A DNA stretch of 64,000 bases from Symbiodinium natans (Eukaryota > Sar > Dinophyceae > Suessiales > Symbiodiniaceae): positions 135,001-199,000 of the forward strand of contig CAJNDS010002775.1 of NCBI GenBank assembly GCA_905221605.1, given 5' to 3'. Shown piece after piece: positions 8,918 through 18,450 of the stretch. Positions within the stretch are counted from its first letter, which is position 1; each line of letters opens with the position of its first letter. The position numbers and the translations under genes are program-made. The notes under the pieces were generated by a model. The model did not search any database and was not told the origin of the DNA. It saw only the letters and a list, made by a program, of their open reading frames with translations.

Positions 8918-9612
8918 CATTCAAAACGGAACCCCAAAAGAGACTGTGTTTAGGCTAGACCGAGACCCAAAATCCTCGACCTCCGGCGAGCGGAGGATCT
9001 TCACCGCCCCCGTCCTCTTTGGACGTGCGGCTTCCGAAATGGAACCCGCTAGACCCTAAACCCTAGCCCTAAACCCGAAACCCTAAACCCTAAACCCTAA
9101 GCCCTAAAGTCTAAACCCCTAAAACCCGAAACCCTAAACCCGAAAGCGGTCTGTGGATGAACCTTGGGCCCACAAGGCAGCTCCCGAGCCCTCTGATATA
9201 CAAACTCCCTGTACCATTTTGTTGGGGGTTTTAGGGCAAAGGGTATAGGGTATAGGCCCTAACCCTAAACCCTAAACCCTAACCCCTAAACCCTGGGTAT
9301 GGGGTCCAAGGATGGCCCAGGCTTGAACTTAAGGCTTCTGCGTGTTGGGGGCCCTGATTCTCGCCTTCAAGGCTTGTTTGTTTGCTATCAAAGGGTTTAG
9401 GTTTTAGGGTTTAGGGTTTAGGGTTAGCTTGAACCCTACAAGTCTTCAATTGCTTCAATATAGAGGGCTTAAAAAAAAGAATGGGGTTTTGGGGGGTCGT
9501 TATAGTATATGTATGAAGGGATCTCAAAAAGAATGCTATTGGCATTTAATCCGACCCCTCTAGCACCTAGCCACGGCGTTTGACACGCTGGGCTTTGAAG
9601 CCTGAGCTTGGC

Positions 9613-9734
9613 CAGGGTTTAGGGTTTAGGGTTTAGGGTTTAGGGTTTAGGGTTTAGGGTTTAGGGTTTAGGGTGTAGGGTGTAGGGTGTAGGGTGTAGG
9701 GTTTAGGGTTTAGGGTTTAGGGTTTAGGGTTTAG
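9613..9734. repeat. Telomeric array, G-strand, with GTGTAGG block
   Basis: TTTAGGG units enclose four consecutive TGTAGGG variant units, another local variant amplification. Confidence 0.97.
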
Positions 9735-9844
9735 TAAGCCTCAAAGACAAAGCGCAGGCATGGCACGCGAATGGCAACCTGCAAACTGCCGTCTGGGTTC
9801 CAGTTCGCTGCAAGGGGATGGTGCTGGCAACTGGTTCGGCTCCT
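9735..9844 (+). CDS. Exon with telomeric acceptor
   Basis: Directly after the array's final GGGTTTAG the plus strand reads SLKDKAQAWHANGNLQTAVW then VPVRCKGMVLATGSAP, and a GT follows at 9845. The acceptor would be the last telomeric unit itself. No family is recognised. Two other frames are partly open. Confidence 0.4.
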
Positions 9845-10199
9845 GTATACTCCTCTGTTCCTAAACCCTAAACCCTATGACCCTGTGAACCCTCTCCCGT
9901 CCTCCATGTCGTATTTGGGATCGCCCGGAGGCCTTGAAGAACATCCTTTCAGGGTCTTTTTGTTCTCCCAACTCTCGTGGCGCTGCGGGAACCCAGTGAA
10001 GTAACAGCTGCTGACTACCAAGGAAAACTATGCGTGCTATAACAAGGCATCTTTCTTTTGCCGATGCCCCAACATCCTCGCCACGCCCCATGGCAGCGAG
10101 CGGCACGGCTTCGTTGTTAGTGAGATTTTGGGACCGAGCGCTGTGTGTGGTTTAAGGTTGTCCGAGCCCACGCAAACGTCCTGGAACCTTACCTCTAGT

Positions 10200-10380
10200 C
10201 CAGACCCGAAACCCCAAAACCCTTAAAGCCCTTAAAGCCCGAAAAACCTCACAAACCCTTAAAACCCTGTAGTTAAAACCCTTCAAAACCCTTTAAAGGC
10301 CCTTTAAACCCCGTAAAAAACCCTCAACACCCCTTAAACACCCCCCAAAACCCTCCAAAACCCTTTCAAGCCCTTGCAGG
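10200..10380. repeat. Degenerate CCCTTAAA/CCCTTAAAG tract
   Basis: Highly diverged AAACCC-type units with inserted bases. The remaining DNA from 10380 to 10920 contains a short TTTAGGG/TTTGGGG block (10490-10538) and no convincing exon. Confidence 0.7.
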
Positions 10381-10922
10381 GGCCTCGTAAAGCTCCGAGG
10401 AGGTCTTCGACGCCCAGACTTTGCGGAGCTCTGGCAGAGGATCCTCAGCAATCGGCTAGACGGGCTTATAAAGGGGGGGCTTTAAAGGGTTTAGGGTTTA
10501 GGGTTTAGGGTTTGGGGTTTGGGGTTTGGGGTTTAGGGGCTTAAGCGGGGGCTTCAGTGGTGTTGAAAGGCCGCAGGGCGCGCCAAAAGTAACGCAACAT
10601 CCGTGGGAAATGAAACAGGGCTTATGTTGCTGGTATTGGGGGTGTCCTTTTTGGGGATACTAATCATATCAGCCGGGCTTCATATCTTTTTAGAGTATAT
10701 TCTTCATAGAGTATGTATGTTGCGGGGGCACTGAGAGAAATTGAAGAACCCCAAATATCCCCTAAATTTCCCTTGTGAGGGTCCCTTGAGTCCCTTGACT
10801 TCAGGAACCCTTTACCACTGCAAGCCAGGTTCCATGCCAATGGTGCCGGTGCCCGAGAACTCCTTCATCTTCTCTCCTAGAAGGTCCGAGACTCCCTAAA
10901 CCGACACCCCAGAACGAGCAGC

Positions 10923-10968
10923 AGGGTTTAGGGTTTAGGGTTTAGGGTTTAGGGTTTAGGGTTTAGGG
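10923..10968. repeat. Telomeric array, G-strand
   Basis: Six TTTAGGG units. Confidence 0.97.
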
Positions 10969-11461
10969 CTAGGAGTTCGGAGGCTTGAGGTCTTGACATT
11001 CTCTTAGGGGGCTAGGCTGTAGTTCTCAAGACCTTTGTCTCTAGCTCTAAAGCGCATTGGGACCCTAAAACCCTAAACCCTAAACCCTAAACCCACCCCC
11101 CACCCCCCACCCCGGCCGCCCCCCCCAGAAAAGGCCCTCACCCCTAGTAGGCCCTTTTAAACCTAAGCAACAATTGTATGGCACATCATATGGCCTGTGA
11201 TAAGTCCAAACAGGGCTTTTAGTATTGCAGGCTCGATGGTATCCCGATTCTAAGGTACTTTTGGTTCCCCAAGGAAGCTCTCTGAGTTTTTTCCAGACTA
11301 GCATCCTCTTCAGCAACAGCCAACATCCCTTCAAGGTTAGGTTTTGAGTTCAGGGCTGTGTATGACTCCAATAACACCAAAGGCCCCAACCCTAAACCCT
11401 ACACCCCAAATCCCATAAACCCTATACACGCTAAACCCTTTGGGAACCGCTGAATGCCCTA

Positions 11462-11588
11462 TCAACCCGAAGAAAGCTGTCTTCCCTCAGAGTCACGTGC
11501 CAGGCGGTTCGAAGGCAGGACCGGCGTGGGGGCGTCGTCCTTCTTGGGAAGGTCCGTAAGCAAGTCATACGGGCTGTGTGCGATAACC
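11462..11588 (-). CDS. Probable terminal exon, unrecognised
   Basis: From the acceptor GGCTCTTAG the minus strand reads VIAHSPYDLLTDLPKKDDAP, TPVLPSNRLARDSEGRQLSS, G and a TGA stop. Composition and codon third positions are coding-like, and the segment fits a last exon. The upstream acceptor is telomere-like. No homologue is recognised. Confidence 0.5.
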
Positions 11589-11755
11589 CTAAGAGCCAGC
11601 GTAGGTTCGGGGTTTGGGGTTTAGGGTCGAGGGCCAAACAGCCCTTTAAGAACTACACCGCCTGAACTTGGTCCGGAAAAATGCCCTCATTCGCCGCCAC
11701 CGGTCGACACATTAGGGCCCAGGATCGAAAATGGGACCCCCTTATCAAGAGAAGT

Positions 11756-12064
11756 CCCTAAACCCTAAACCCTAAACCCTAAACCCTAAACCCTAAACCC
11801 TAAACCCTAAACCCTAAACCCTAAACCCTAAACCCTAAACCCTAAACCCTAAACCCTAAACCCTAAACCCTAAACCCTAAACCCTAAACCCTAAACCTAA
11901 CCCTAAACCCTAAACCCTAAACCCTAAACCCTAAACCCTAAACCCTAAACCCTAAACCCTAAACCCTAAACCCTAAACCCTAAACCCTAAACCCTAAACC
12001 CTAACCCTAAACCCTACACCCTTAACCCTTAACCCTAAACCCTTAACCCTAAACCCTAAACCCC
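11756..12064. repeat. Longest telomeric array in the window
   Basis: About 44 CCCTAAA units over 309 bp. Most are perfect, with single six-base slips (CCTAAC) near 11895 and 12001 and CCCTTAA variants at the right end. Its regularity contrasts with the degenerate flanking blocks and suggests recent formation or homogenisation. Confidence 0.99.
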
Positions 12065-12170
12065 CAAGTGACCGTGTGAGCTTCTCAGTGCCGAGGCATG
12101 GAGGCCGAATTTGGAGTACCAGTAGGAGCATATTGGGGGGTCATGGGGCATGACTTCTTGAGAGCTTCAA

Positions 12171-12284
12171 TTACTCAGTTGCTGAGTTCATAAGCCCCCC
12201 AAAAAAGTGTACACTTTCAGTTCTATGGGGGGGGGGGATTCGAGTATCCCAAAAAGTGTAAAGTGTACTCACTCAGCAACGAAG
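12171..12284. mobile_element. MITE-like element, family G
   Basis: Ends ACTCAGTTGCTGAGTTCATA and CTCACTCAGCAACGAAG form the clearest inverted termini of this family. A run of 11 G lies in the interior. Confidence 0.8.
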
Positions 12285-12633
12285 ATTAATAGCAGCAATA
12301 GCATCCGAACGGGAACTCCAAGAACACAGTAGGAATGTCAAGGCAATATAAGCAGCCTGGCAAGTATATTCCGACTATATTTCTACTATATACTTGGGGT
12401 TCCCTGTTTGGGGATCCCAATGGGAGTATCAAGGGCTTGAAAAGTTGAGGGACAGTGAGGAGCTCGGGGGTTTCTTGTCTCAAGCCCATGTGGAGGGGCA
12501 CTCTTGGACACCCTCTCACAAAAATGCAGGCTGAAAAAACCCACAACAAAAATCGGGGGTGAGTTTGAAAGAGAACCCTTTTTTCCAGAGACAAGTATGC
12601 CGTTTGTATGGCTCTGAGAAGATCCGCGAGCGT

Positions 12634-12669
12634 TGCCCTAAACCCTAAACCCTAAACCCTAAACCCAAA
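12634..12669. repeat. Telomeric array, C-strand, short
   Basis: Four to five CCCTAAA units. Confidence 0.9.
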
Positions 12670-12755
12670 AACCCTAAACCTTAACCCAAAACCCTCAGCC
12701 ATCCACCTCCCAAACTCGTTTGGAACCGACCAGAAACACGTCCAAACGCGCACTC

Positions 12756-12937
12756 CCCAGATCTTGCAAAACCTCTTTATTCAGGAATATACCCTAATTC
12801 ATAATAAGGACCCTTAGTATATATTGGGGTATTTCTGTATTTTAGGGCTTTAATTCAGGAATATACCCTCATTCATAATAAGGACCCTTAGTATATATTG
12901 GGGTATTTCTGTATTTTAGGCCTTTGGAAGACCTGGG
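12756..12937. mobile_element. MITE-like element, family A, internally duplicated
   Basis: Ends CCCAGATCTTGCAAAACC and TTTGGAAGACCTGGG. The interior (TTCAGGAATATACCCTAATT ... GTATTTTAGG, about 70 bp) occurs twice in tandem (about 12779-12848 and 12852-12920). Other copies lie at 20658, 28279, 37037, 43280, 49534 and 59876. Confidence 0.85.
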
Positions 12938-12939
12938 TC

Positions 12940-13064
12940 CTCTTGAAGGCATGGCGCCGAACAGCTACAAAAACACGGTTCCTCCGGCATGTCGATGACG
13001 AGGTCTGGGTCATCTTCCCCGAACGACTCGTCACCTGAGATCCGGTAGGCCCGCTGGTAGGACG
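12940..13064 (-). CDS. Exon, unrecognised, acidic
   Basis: After GGATTTAGGGTTAG the minus strand reads ASYQRAYRISGDESFGEDDP and DLVIDMPEEPCFCSCSAP, then continues to the family A element. The acidic stretch with few rare residues looks strongly coding. A telomeric block lies directly upstream in the reading direction. The family is unknown. Confidence 0.5.
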
Positions 13065-13111
13065 CTAACCCTAAATCCTAAACCCTAAACCCTAAACCCT
13101 AAACCCTGAAG

Positions 13112-13203
13112 TTTTGGGGATCATGGGGAATCCCGGGGTGTTCAGGACCCTGTGGAGTTCCTACTGGTCCTGTTCCTAGATCCTTACACTCCCCACTACT
13201 TCC
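13112..13203 (-). CDS. Possible exon, Pro/Gly-rich
   Basis: Minus-strand reading SSGECKDLGTGPVGTPQGPE, HPGIPHDPQNF ends at AG|GGTTTAGGG. It precedes the exon at 12940-13064 with a telomeric block between. No join tested by eye restores the frame cleanly. Confidence 0.35.
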
Positions 13204-13671
13204 TAGGGCTTTAGGGTTTAGGGTTTATGGGCATAGAGGGAGTAGAAGGTTCACAGAGTTTATGGGGTGCTTGGGGCTTATGTGCATGTGGTTTATAGGG
13301 TTTTTAGGGCGTGAAAGGTTCGTAGGGTTTTAGTTTGAATTTGGGCTTGGGATCCACTCTCTTCTTGTTCATGGGGTACTCCTTGTTGGGGCTGGGTTAA
13401 CCCTGGTCCTGACTAGCAACCCACATCTGTTTGTACCCCTTCAACACCCGACAGGACCCAATCATGCGCTGGTTTGTGTCTCTACTGTACAAGCCCGAAG
13501 CCTCCTTCATCCCAACCCCCTAAACCCCCTAAACCCTCCTCCCCAACCCCTACACCCTAATCCCTAAACCCCAAACCCTAAACCCTACTCCCCAACCCCT
13601 AAACCCTAATCCCTGAACACCAAACCCTAAACCCCACTCACTCTTGACTAAACCCTATCCCCGCATCCCCC

Positions 13672-13762
13672 TTTTTGGGCCGCCCTGCTGTGCGCCGGCC
13701 GCTGTGTGGAGGGAGTTCGCAGCGGTGGGGCCTCCCAGTGTCTCTTCGGTTAGTTGGATTGA
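13672..13762 (-). CDS. Possible exon, unrecognised
   Basis: After CTTCCCAG the minus strand reads PSIQLTEETLGGPTAANSLH, TAAGAQQGGPK. The acceptor is pyrimidine-rich. The call rests only on composition and an open frame. Confidence 0.3.
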
Positions 13763-13789
13763 GGGCGCTGGGAAGGGGGGCGAGTGTCA

Positions 13790-13966
13790 AAACCCTAAAC
13801 CCTAAACCCTAAACCGCCTAAACCCTAAACCCTAAACCGCCTAAACCCTAAACCCTAAACCGCCTAAACCCTAAACCCTAAACCCTAAACCCTAAACCCT
13901 AAACCCTAAACCCTAAACCCTAAACCCTAAACCCTAAACCCTAAACCCCAAGCCCGAAACCCTAGG
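13790..13966. repeat. Telomeric array with 23-bp higher-order unit
   Basis: The left part repeats CCGCCTAAACCCTAAACCCTAAA (23 bp) three times before changing to simple CCCTAAA. This higher-order period indicates local duplication rather than templated telomere addition alone. Confidence 0.93.
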
Positions 13967-14059
13967 GCGAAGCCCGGTTTAGGTTGAGGGTGTAGGATGC
14001 GATGCCTGGTCTTCAAGAGCCTAAGCCGCCAAACCCCGTAAAGCCCCCTACGCTCCCTC

Positions 14060-14120
14060 CGGGTTTAGGGTTTAGGGTTTAGGGTTTAGGGTTTAGGGTT
14101 TAGGGTTTAGGGTTTAGGGT
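14060..14120. repeat. Telomeric array, G-strand
   Basis: Eight to nine TTTAGGG units. Confidence 0.98.
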
Positions 14121-14124
14121 TACC

Positions 14125-14227
14125 CCCTGGTTCTTAGTAGGGAATGAGGGAATGAGGGCCCTATATAATCCCTTATAATCCCTTAAAGGGTATCAGTAGG
14201 GCCCTCATTCCCTACTAAGCACCAGGG
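14125..14227. mobile_element. MITE-like element, family M
   Basis: Ends CCCTGGTTCTTAGTAGGGAA and TTCCCTACTAAGCACCAGGG are nearly perfect inverted repeats about 35 bp long, with ATAATCCC in the centre. Only this copy was found. Confidence 0.8.
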
Positions 14228-14539
14228 AGAGTTCCTATAAGGCCCAATCGACCAAGCGAGGGTCTCAAACCCTGAGCCTTAAACCCTGACCCGACAACCC
14301 GAAAGAATCTGTAAACCCAAAAAACCCACAAACCCTAAAAACCCTAAAAACCAAAAAACGCCAAGAACACCTCTGTAAACCCTAACTCTAAACCGCAGGT
14401 TCTTCAGTGCCATTTTTTGATGAACCAGGACTCTGTCTGGTGTACGTTTTTGTCGGCAGGTTGAAGGGAGTTGAGGGGAATGACCCTGAACCCTATAAAC
14501 CCTGAAAGGCCCCAAGCCTTAAGTAAAGCCCCAAGCATA

Positions 14540-14680
14540 CGTACACACACACACATATATATATATATATAAATATAAATACATGTATAGACGGAGTGAG
14601 AAAGAAAGAGAAAGACAGAGAGAGATGAGTATATATATATATATTTGTTTATATTTATATGCATCTTCATATTTATATTT
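14540..14680. repeat. AT/AC microsatellite and GA-rich tract
   Basis: CA and TATA runs with a GAGAAAGA-rich tract. Open frames here are artefacts. Confidence 0.85.
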
Positions 14681-14711
14681 GTACCAGTAAGGCATGCCTG
14701 GTTACGAGTCC

Positions 14712-14814
14712 TAAAGCTCAGAGGCCTATGGACGCACCAAAGCCCTGAAACCGTACGACAGGAACCCGAGACAAGCGGAAGCGGAAGAAGCCCTGAAGCC
14801 GATGTGGAGACTGG
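14712..14814 (+). CDS. Exon, unrecognised (upstream exon of a basic protein)
   Basis: The plus strand reads SSEAYGRTKALKPYDRNPRQ and AEAEEALKPMWRLG and then meets G|GTTTTTGG. Another frame is also open, so the frame choice rests on composition. It lies 92 bp upstream of a second plus-strand exon. Confidence 0.4.
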
Positions 14815-14906
14815 GTTTTTGGGGTTTTGGGTTTAGGGGTTTAGGGTTTAGGGTTCGGGTTGAGGGCTCGTGTACATGTTGGCGCTGTCCGGGTTTTGCT
14901 GCCAAG

Positions 14907-15030
14907 GAGGAGGAGTGCGAGGGTCACAGCAAAGCCGCACCAAAAACCAGAATGCAGAAACCTCGCAAGCCCCCGACGGTAGCAGAAAAAGAGGTAAAGC
15001 CCCGAAGATTCCCCAAATCTGAGCTGGAAG
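14907..15030 (+). CDS. Exon encoding a Lys/Arg-rich segment
   Basis: From GCTGCCAAG the plus strand reads EEECEGHSKAAPKTRMQKPR, KPPTVAEKEVKPRRFPKSEL and EG, then GAAG|GTTTATGAGG, a good donor. The segment is basic and disordered-like, as in nucleic-acid binding tails. With the previous segment it may form one plus-strand gene. The function is unknown. Confidence 0.5.
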
Positions 15031-15260
15031 GTTTATGAGGCTTATAAGGTTTGGGGGGTTAAGGGCTATAAGGTTTATAAGGTGTACAAGGTTGAGGGGG
15101 TTTAGGGCTTACAAGGTTTATCAGGTTCATAAAAAGTTATGTATAAGGTTTAGGGGGGGGGGTTAGGGTTTACAAGGTTTGTAAGGTCTATGGCCTTTGG
15201 TTTAGGGGCCTGAAGGTTTATAAGGTTTACAAGGTCAATAGGAGTTTCGGGTTTTATAAC
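15031..15260. repeat. Degenerate AGGTTTATAAGGTTTACAAGG tract
   Basis: Irregular telomere-like G-strand sequence in which TTTATAAGG and TTTACAAGG replace TTTAGGG. C-strand units follow at 15258-15315. Confidence 0.8.
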
Positions 15261-15374
15261 CCTAAACCCTAAACCCTGAACCCTAAACCCTAATTAAACC
15301 CTAAACCCTAAACCCTTGCGACCTCCGACTCCGCCGGCGCGTCGGGCCCACCGAAAGCTGAGGCGAAAGTTCGG

Positions 15375-15456
15375 GTTTAGGGTTTCGGGTTTAGGGTTTT
15401 TAGGGTTTAGGGTTTTTAGGGTTTATAGGGTTTATAGGGTTTAGGGTTTAGGGTTT
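15375..15456. repeat. Telomeric array, G-strand
   Basis: TTTAGGG with TTTTTAGGG and TTTATAGGG variants. Confidence 0.93.
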
Positions 15457-15719
15457 GAGAAGGGTCAGTGGGGGAGCAAACAAATGAGCTGAAGCCAAAG
15501 GCTCGCGCCCCACCTCCCCTCAAACATCAAACTCGAAACCCGAAAGCCTGATGGCTCAAGTCTTACAACCAACCCATCCTGAGCAAAGCCCGGCACCAAA
15601 ACCTGAACAAGACAACACCCCCCCCCCCCCTCCCACCCCCCCCCACCCCAAGGGCATCTTCTGCCCCATCCACCCGGACTTCGATCCTGAGGGGCACCCA
15701 AGCACACAACACCGGAAGA

Positions 15720-15875
15720 AGTAGGGTTTAGGGTTTGTAGGGTTTAGAGGGTTTATAGGCTTTATAGGGTTTTTAGGCTTTATAGAGTTAATAGGGGTTA
15801 TAGGGTTTATAGGGTTTATAGGGGTTTTTAGGGTTTGTAGGGTTGTTAGGGCTTTTTAGGGTTTAGGGTTTAGGG
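15720..15875. repeat. Variant array (TTTATAGGG)
   Basis: Nine-base units TTTATAGGG and TTTTTAGGG dominate, a locally amplified variant also seen at 56246-56310. Confidence 0.9.
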
Positions 15876-15911
15876 AACATCTTGGCACCCTCAACGAACC
15901 ATTCGTTGGCT

Positions 15912-16099
15912 CATGTAGGCAAAGTTGCGAGATTTGGCACCGGCGAAAGGCGAAGGAATACGTGAAGGATGTGCCGTCCGCAGCCACGGCGCCAGGCAGA
16001 GGGGTGCCCAGAAGACCGTCGAGGTTCTCAAGAACTTTCAGCGGCAGCTCTGCCAGAAGGCTATTCCTCTCCTCTTCCAGTGCTTGTTGCAGCCGCGTC
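15912..16099 (-). CDS. Exon with coiled-coil-like start, unrecognised
   Basis: After CTGTCTCTTTGAG the minus strand encodes TRLQQALEEERNSLLAELPL, KVLENLDGLLGTPLPGAVAA, DGTSFTYSFAFRRCQISQLC and LHE. The first 30 residues form a Leu/Glu heptad-like helix. Upstream, in its own direction, lies a CCCTAAA array, which makes the acceptor tract C-rich. Coding signal is strong but the family is unknown. Confidence 0.55.
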
Positions 16100-16285
16100 C
16101 TCAAAGAGACAGAGGTGGGTTTAGGGTTTAGGGCTCAAGGTTTAGGAGTTTAGGGTTTAGGAGTCTAGGATTTAGGGTTTGGGGTTTAGGAGTTGAGGGT
16201 TTCGGATTTTGGACTCAGGCGTCTGCTGCCCGATCTGGTTACTGCAGGCACCAGAACTCGCCACCCGCGCGCTGTGTTTCTCTCA

Positions 16286-16400
16286 CCCAGATCTTCCAAA
16301 ACCCCTAAATTGAAAACCCTAAACCCTAAACCTTAAACCCTAGTTAAATAAGGATCCGTAGTATAAAATAGGGTGTAAAACCTTAACTAACCCCCAACAA
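16286..16400. mobile_element. Family A element interrupted by telomeric repeat
   Basis: Left end CCCAGATCTTCCAAAACCCC is followed by a small CCCTAAA block (16315-16342) where other copies have AATATACCCTAA, then by AAGGATCCGTAGTATAAA of the family interior. The right terminus is absent. Confidence 0.7.
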
Positions 16401-16458
16401 ATGGATTCTTAGGGCCTGTGAATCATAAACCCTTTTCGGGTTCCTTTGGTCCACAAGG

Positions 16459-16832
16459 AACATGTAGGGCTTAGGGGTTTAGGGGTTTAAGGGGTTCAGG
16501 GTTTAGGGGTTTAGGGGTTTAGGGGTTTGGGGGTTTAGGGGTTTAGGGGTTTAGGGGTTAGGGGTTTAGGGGTTAGGGGTTTGGGGGTTTAGGGGTTTAG
16601 GGGTTTAGGGTTAGGGGTTTAGGGTGGTTTTTAGGGTTTAGGGGTTAGGGGTTTAGGGGTTTAGGGTTTAGGGGTTTTGGGGGTTAGGGGTTAGGGTTTA
16701 GGGGTTTTGGGGGTTAGGGGTTTAGGGGTTTAGGGGTTTAGGGGTTAGGGGTTTAGGGGTTTAGGGGTTTACGGGTTTAGGGGTTTGGGGGTTTAGGGGT
16801 TTAGGGGTTTAGGGGTTTAGGGGTTTAGGGGT
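16459..16832. repeat. Variant array (TTTAGGGG), about 370 bp
   Basis: Predominantly eight-base GTTTAGGG+G units with some TTAGGGG and TTTGGGG. It is the longest continuous variant block here and ends in a run of T followed by GCCACCCGCC. Confidence 0.96.
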
Positions 16833-16836
16833 TTTT

Positions 16837-16859
16837 TTTTTGCCACCCGCCTAGCTGAC
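16837..16859 (+). repeat. GCCACCCGCC motif copy 2
   Basis: T-run plus GCCACCCGCCTAGCTGA, matching 5011-5033 with one difference. It marks the sharp boundary between the variant array and the repeat-poor island. Confidence 0.55.
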
Positions 16860-17132
16860 ACTGTGGCCACGTTGCAGGGACTAGTTCCGGGAAAAGGTGC
16901 GCACTCAAGAAGAAATTGCCTTTAAAGCCAGCATACACATATGCGGGAAGCGATGGGGATCCGGTACAAACCGAGGTGAGGAACCCCCAACTAAATAAGA
17001 CCATCAAGGGGATGCAGCTAGACACAACACAAACCCCAGCCCAGTGGACTCCCATCTCTTCCCAGGAGAAAACTCCCAGGTCTCAAAGGACCTCAGGGGG
17101 GTGCCTAGCACCTTGGCACATTCACTCTGAAA

Positions 17133-17200
17133 GCGAAACACTCCAACATTCTTACTCAACTACACTCCCAACCATACCCCTCTCAAAGGAAGTGTTTCGC
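17133..17200. repeat. Inverted repeat GCGAAACACT / AGTGTTTCGC
   Basis: Perfect 10-bp arms (17133-17142 and 17191-17200) enclose 48 bp. Confidence 0.7.
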
Positions 17201-17417
17201 CACTCCTACAGGAGACATCACAAAGGATCGTCGCTTGTACTCCCTCTGCCTGGCCACATCGGCTCTTGTACAGTGGCAGCCCTGGAGCCCATCAGCGACT
17301 GAAAATTGACATAACTACACCAGAAACCCAAAAGACAGCAGGGTCCCAAGTTTTGTATGGGACAGAAGGGGCTCTCGAAGCAACACGTGCCAGGCAAGAC
17401 CAGCACCAACCCATAGT

Positions 17418-17826
17418 ACCACATGGATCCCAACGATACTGAACACCACCACCGAAACAACCAAACAACCACATGGATCCCGAACAGATGCAAACAAGTG
17501 GGTCCGTGTTGCCGTGAGGGGGCCTTCCTAAAGGATGCACGCTCATTTTCACAGTGAGGCAGCTGGGGAGCATGGACTGCAGAGCCACTCCCACGTCTAT
17601 GTACATCAGTTTTGGCCGAAATCACAGACAGGGCTTTCTGATAGCAATCATGACAAAACGAAGGTCAGCTACAGTGCCAAAGAAGGGTGTTTCAGAAAGC
17701 CCAATTCAAGGCTATACAGACAAGTCCTGCAAGATACTCCCGCCCGTACCTCAGCAACCCCAAACCACATCGATCCAAACAATGAGACCAGCCGGAACCC
17801 AAGCAGACCACAAACCACATAGATCC
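17418..17826. repeat. Four dispersed copies of ACCACATNGATCC
   Basis: ACCACATGGATCC at about 17419 and 17468, ACCACATCGATCC at about 17763 and ACCACATAGATCC at about 17813. The spacing is irregular (49, 295, 50 bp), giving two pairs with about 50-bp spacing. They may be remnants of a duplicated segment or binding sites. Confidence 0.6.
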
Positions 17827-18193
17827 TAACAATGCGAACAGAGCATCACTGCGTTCCGCATCTCGCCGTGCACCCCTACTCTCGATCTGTTCTTGAAACG
17901 TGGTGGCGTCGATCCTGGTGAAGAGCAAGAGCCACTAACAACATAGAGTATTTAGAACATAGGGACAAAGGTATTTAGCACAGGCCCCGCCACCCATTTC
18001 GCACACGGATTCATCATGCAGAGCCAACAAAAAGGTACGCATGCAGGTTCTCAGAGAAATGCCATGCATGCAGGTCCACTACAGAGGTTGGGGCAAACCA
18101 CGCAGGCACTCTCATGCCTTAGAGGATCTCAAGACTTGCATGCATGCATTGAAATTGGTGGAGTACCCTACCATACTGTTCATGTGTCCGCGT

Positions 18194-18450
18194 TCTGAAT
18201 TCGGGGATTAGCATGCTGCAAATTCGTCAAATTCTCTAATTACATGCATCACTCTCAGCTCCTCCTTCTCGAATTCGCGTGCCAGTCATGCCAGTCAGCG
18301 TCAACAACTGCAGGGTCATTCTCTCTCACCAATTCAGAGTCAATTCATCAAAGTGAATTCTTCGAATTCCAGACTTGTCTATGTGATTCGGCGCGTCCCA
18401 GCATGCAGTAGGTCCATGCCTCCATCGACAAAGTGAATTCGCCAAATTCA
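18194..18450. repeat. AATTC-rich cluster
   Basis: Five GAATTC sites and several CAATTC or AAATTC motifs fall within about 250 bp, far above what the rest of the window shows. The cause is unknown. Confidence 0.6.

Noticed and set aside
13110-13204. Seamless telomeric intron between the exons at 13112 and 12940
   Set aside because: No combination of the available GT and AG sites keeps both frames, so it is not offered as a further example.
16916-17302. 128-codon plus ORF as a gene
   Set aside because: Overlapping frames on both strands are equally open, the reading is rich in Thr/Ser/Pro/His without a motif and no splice signal supports it.
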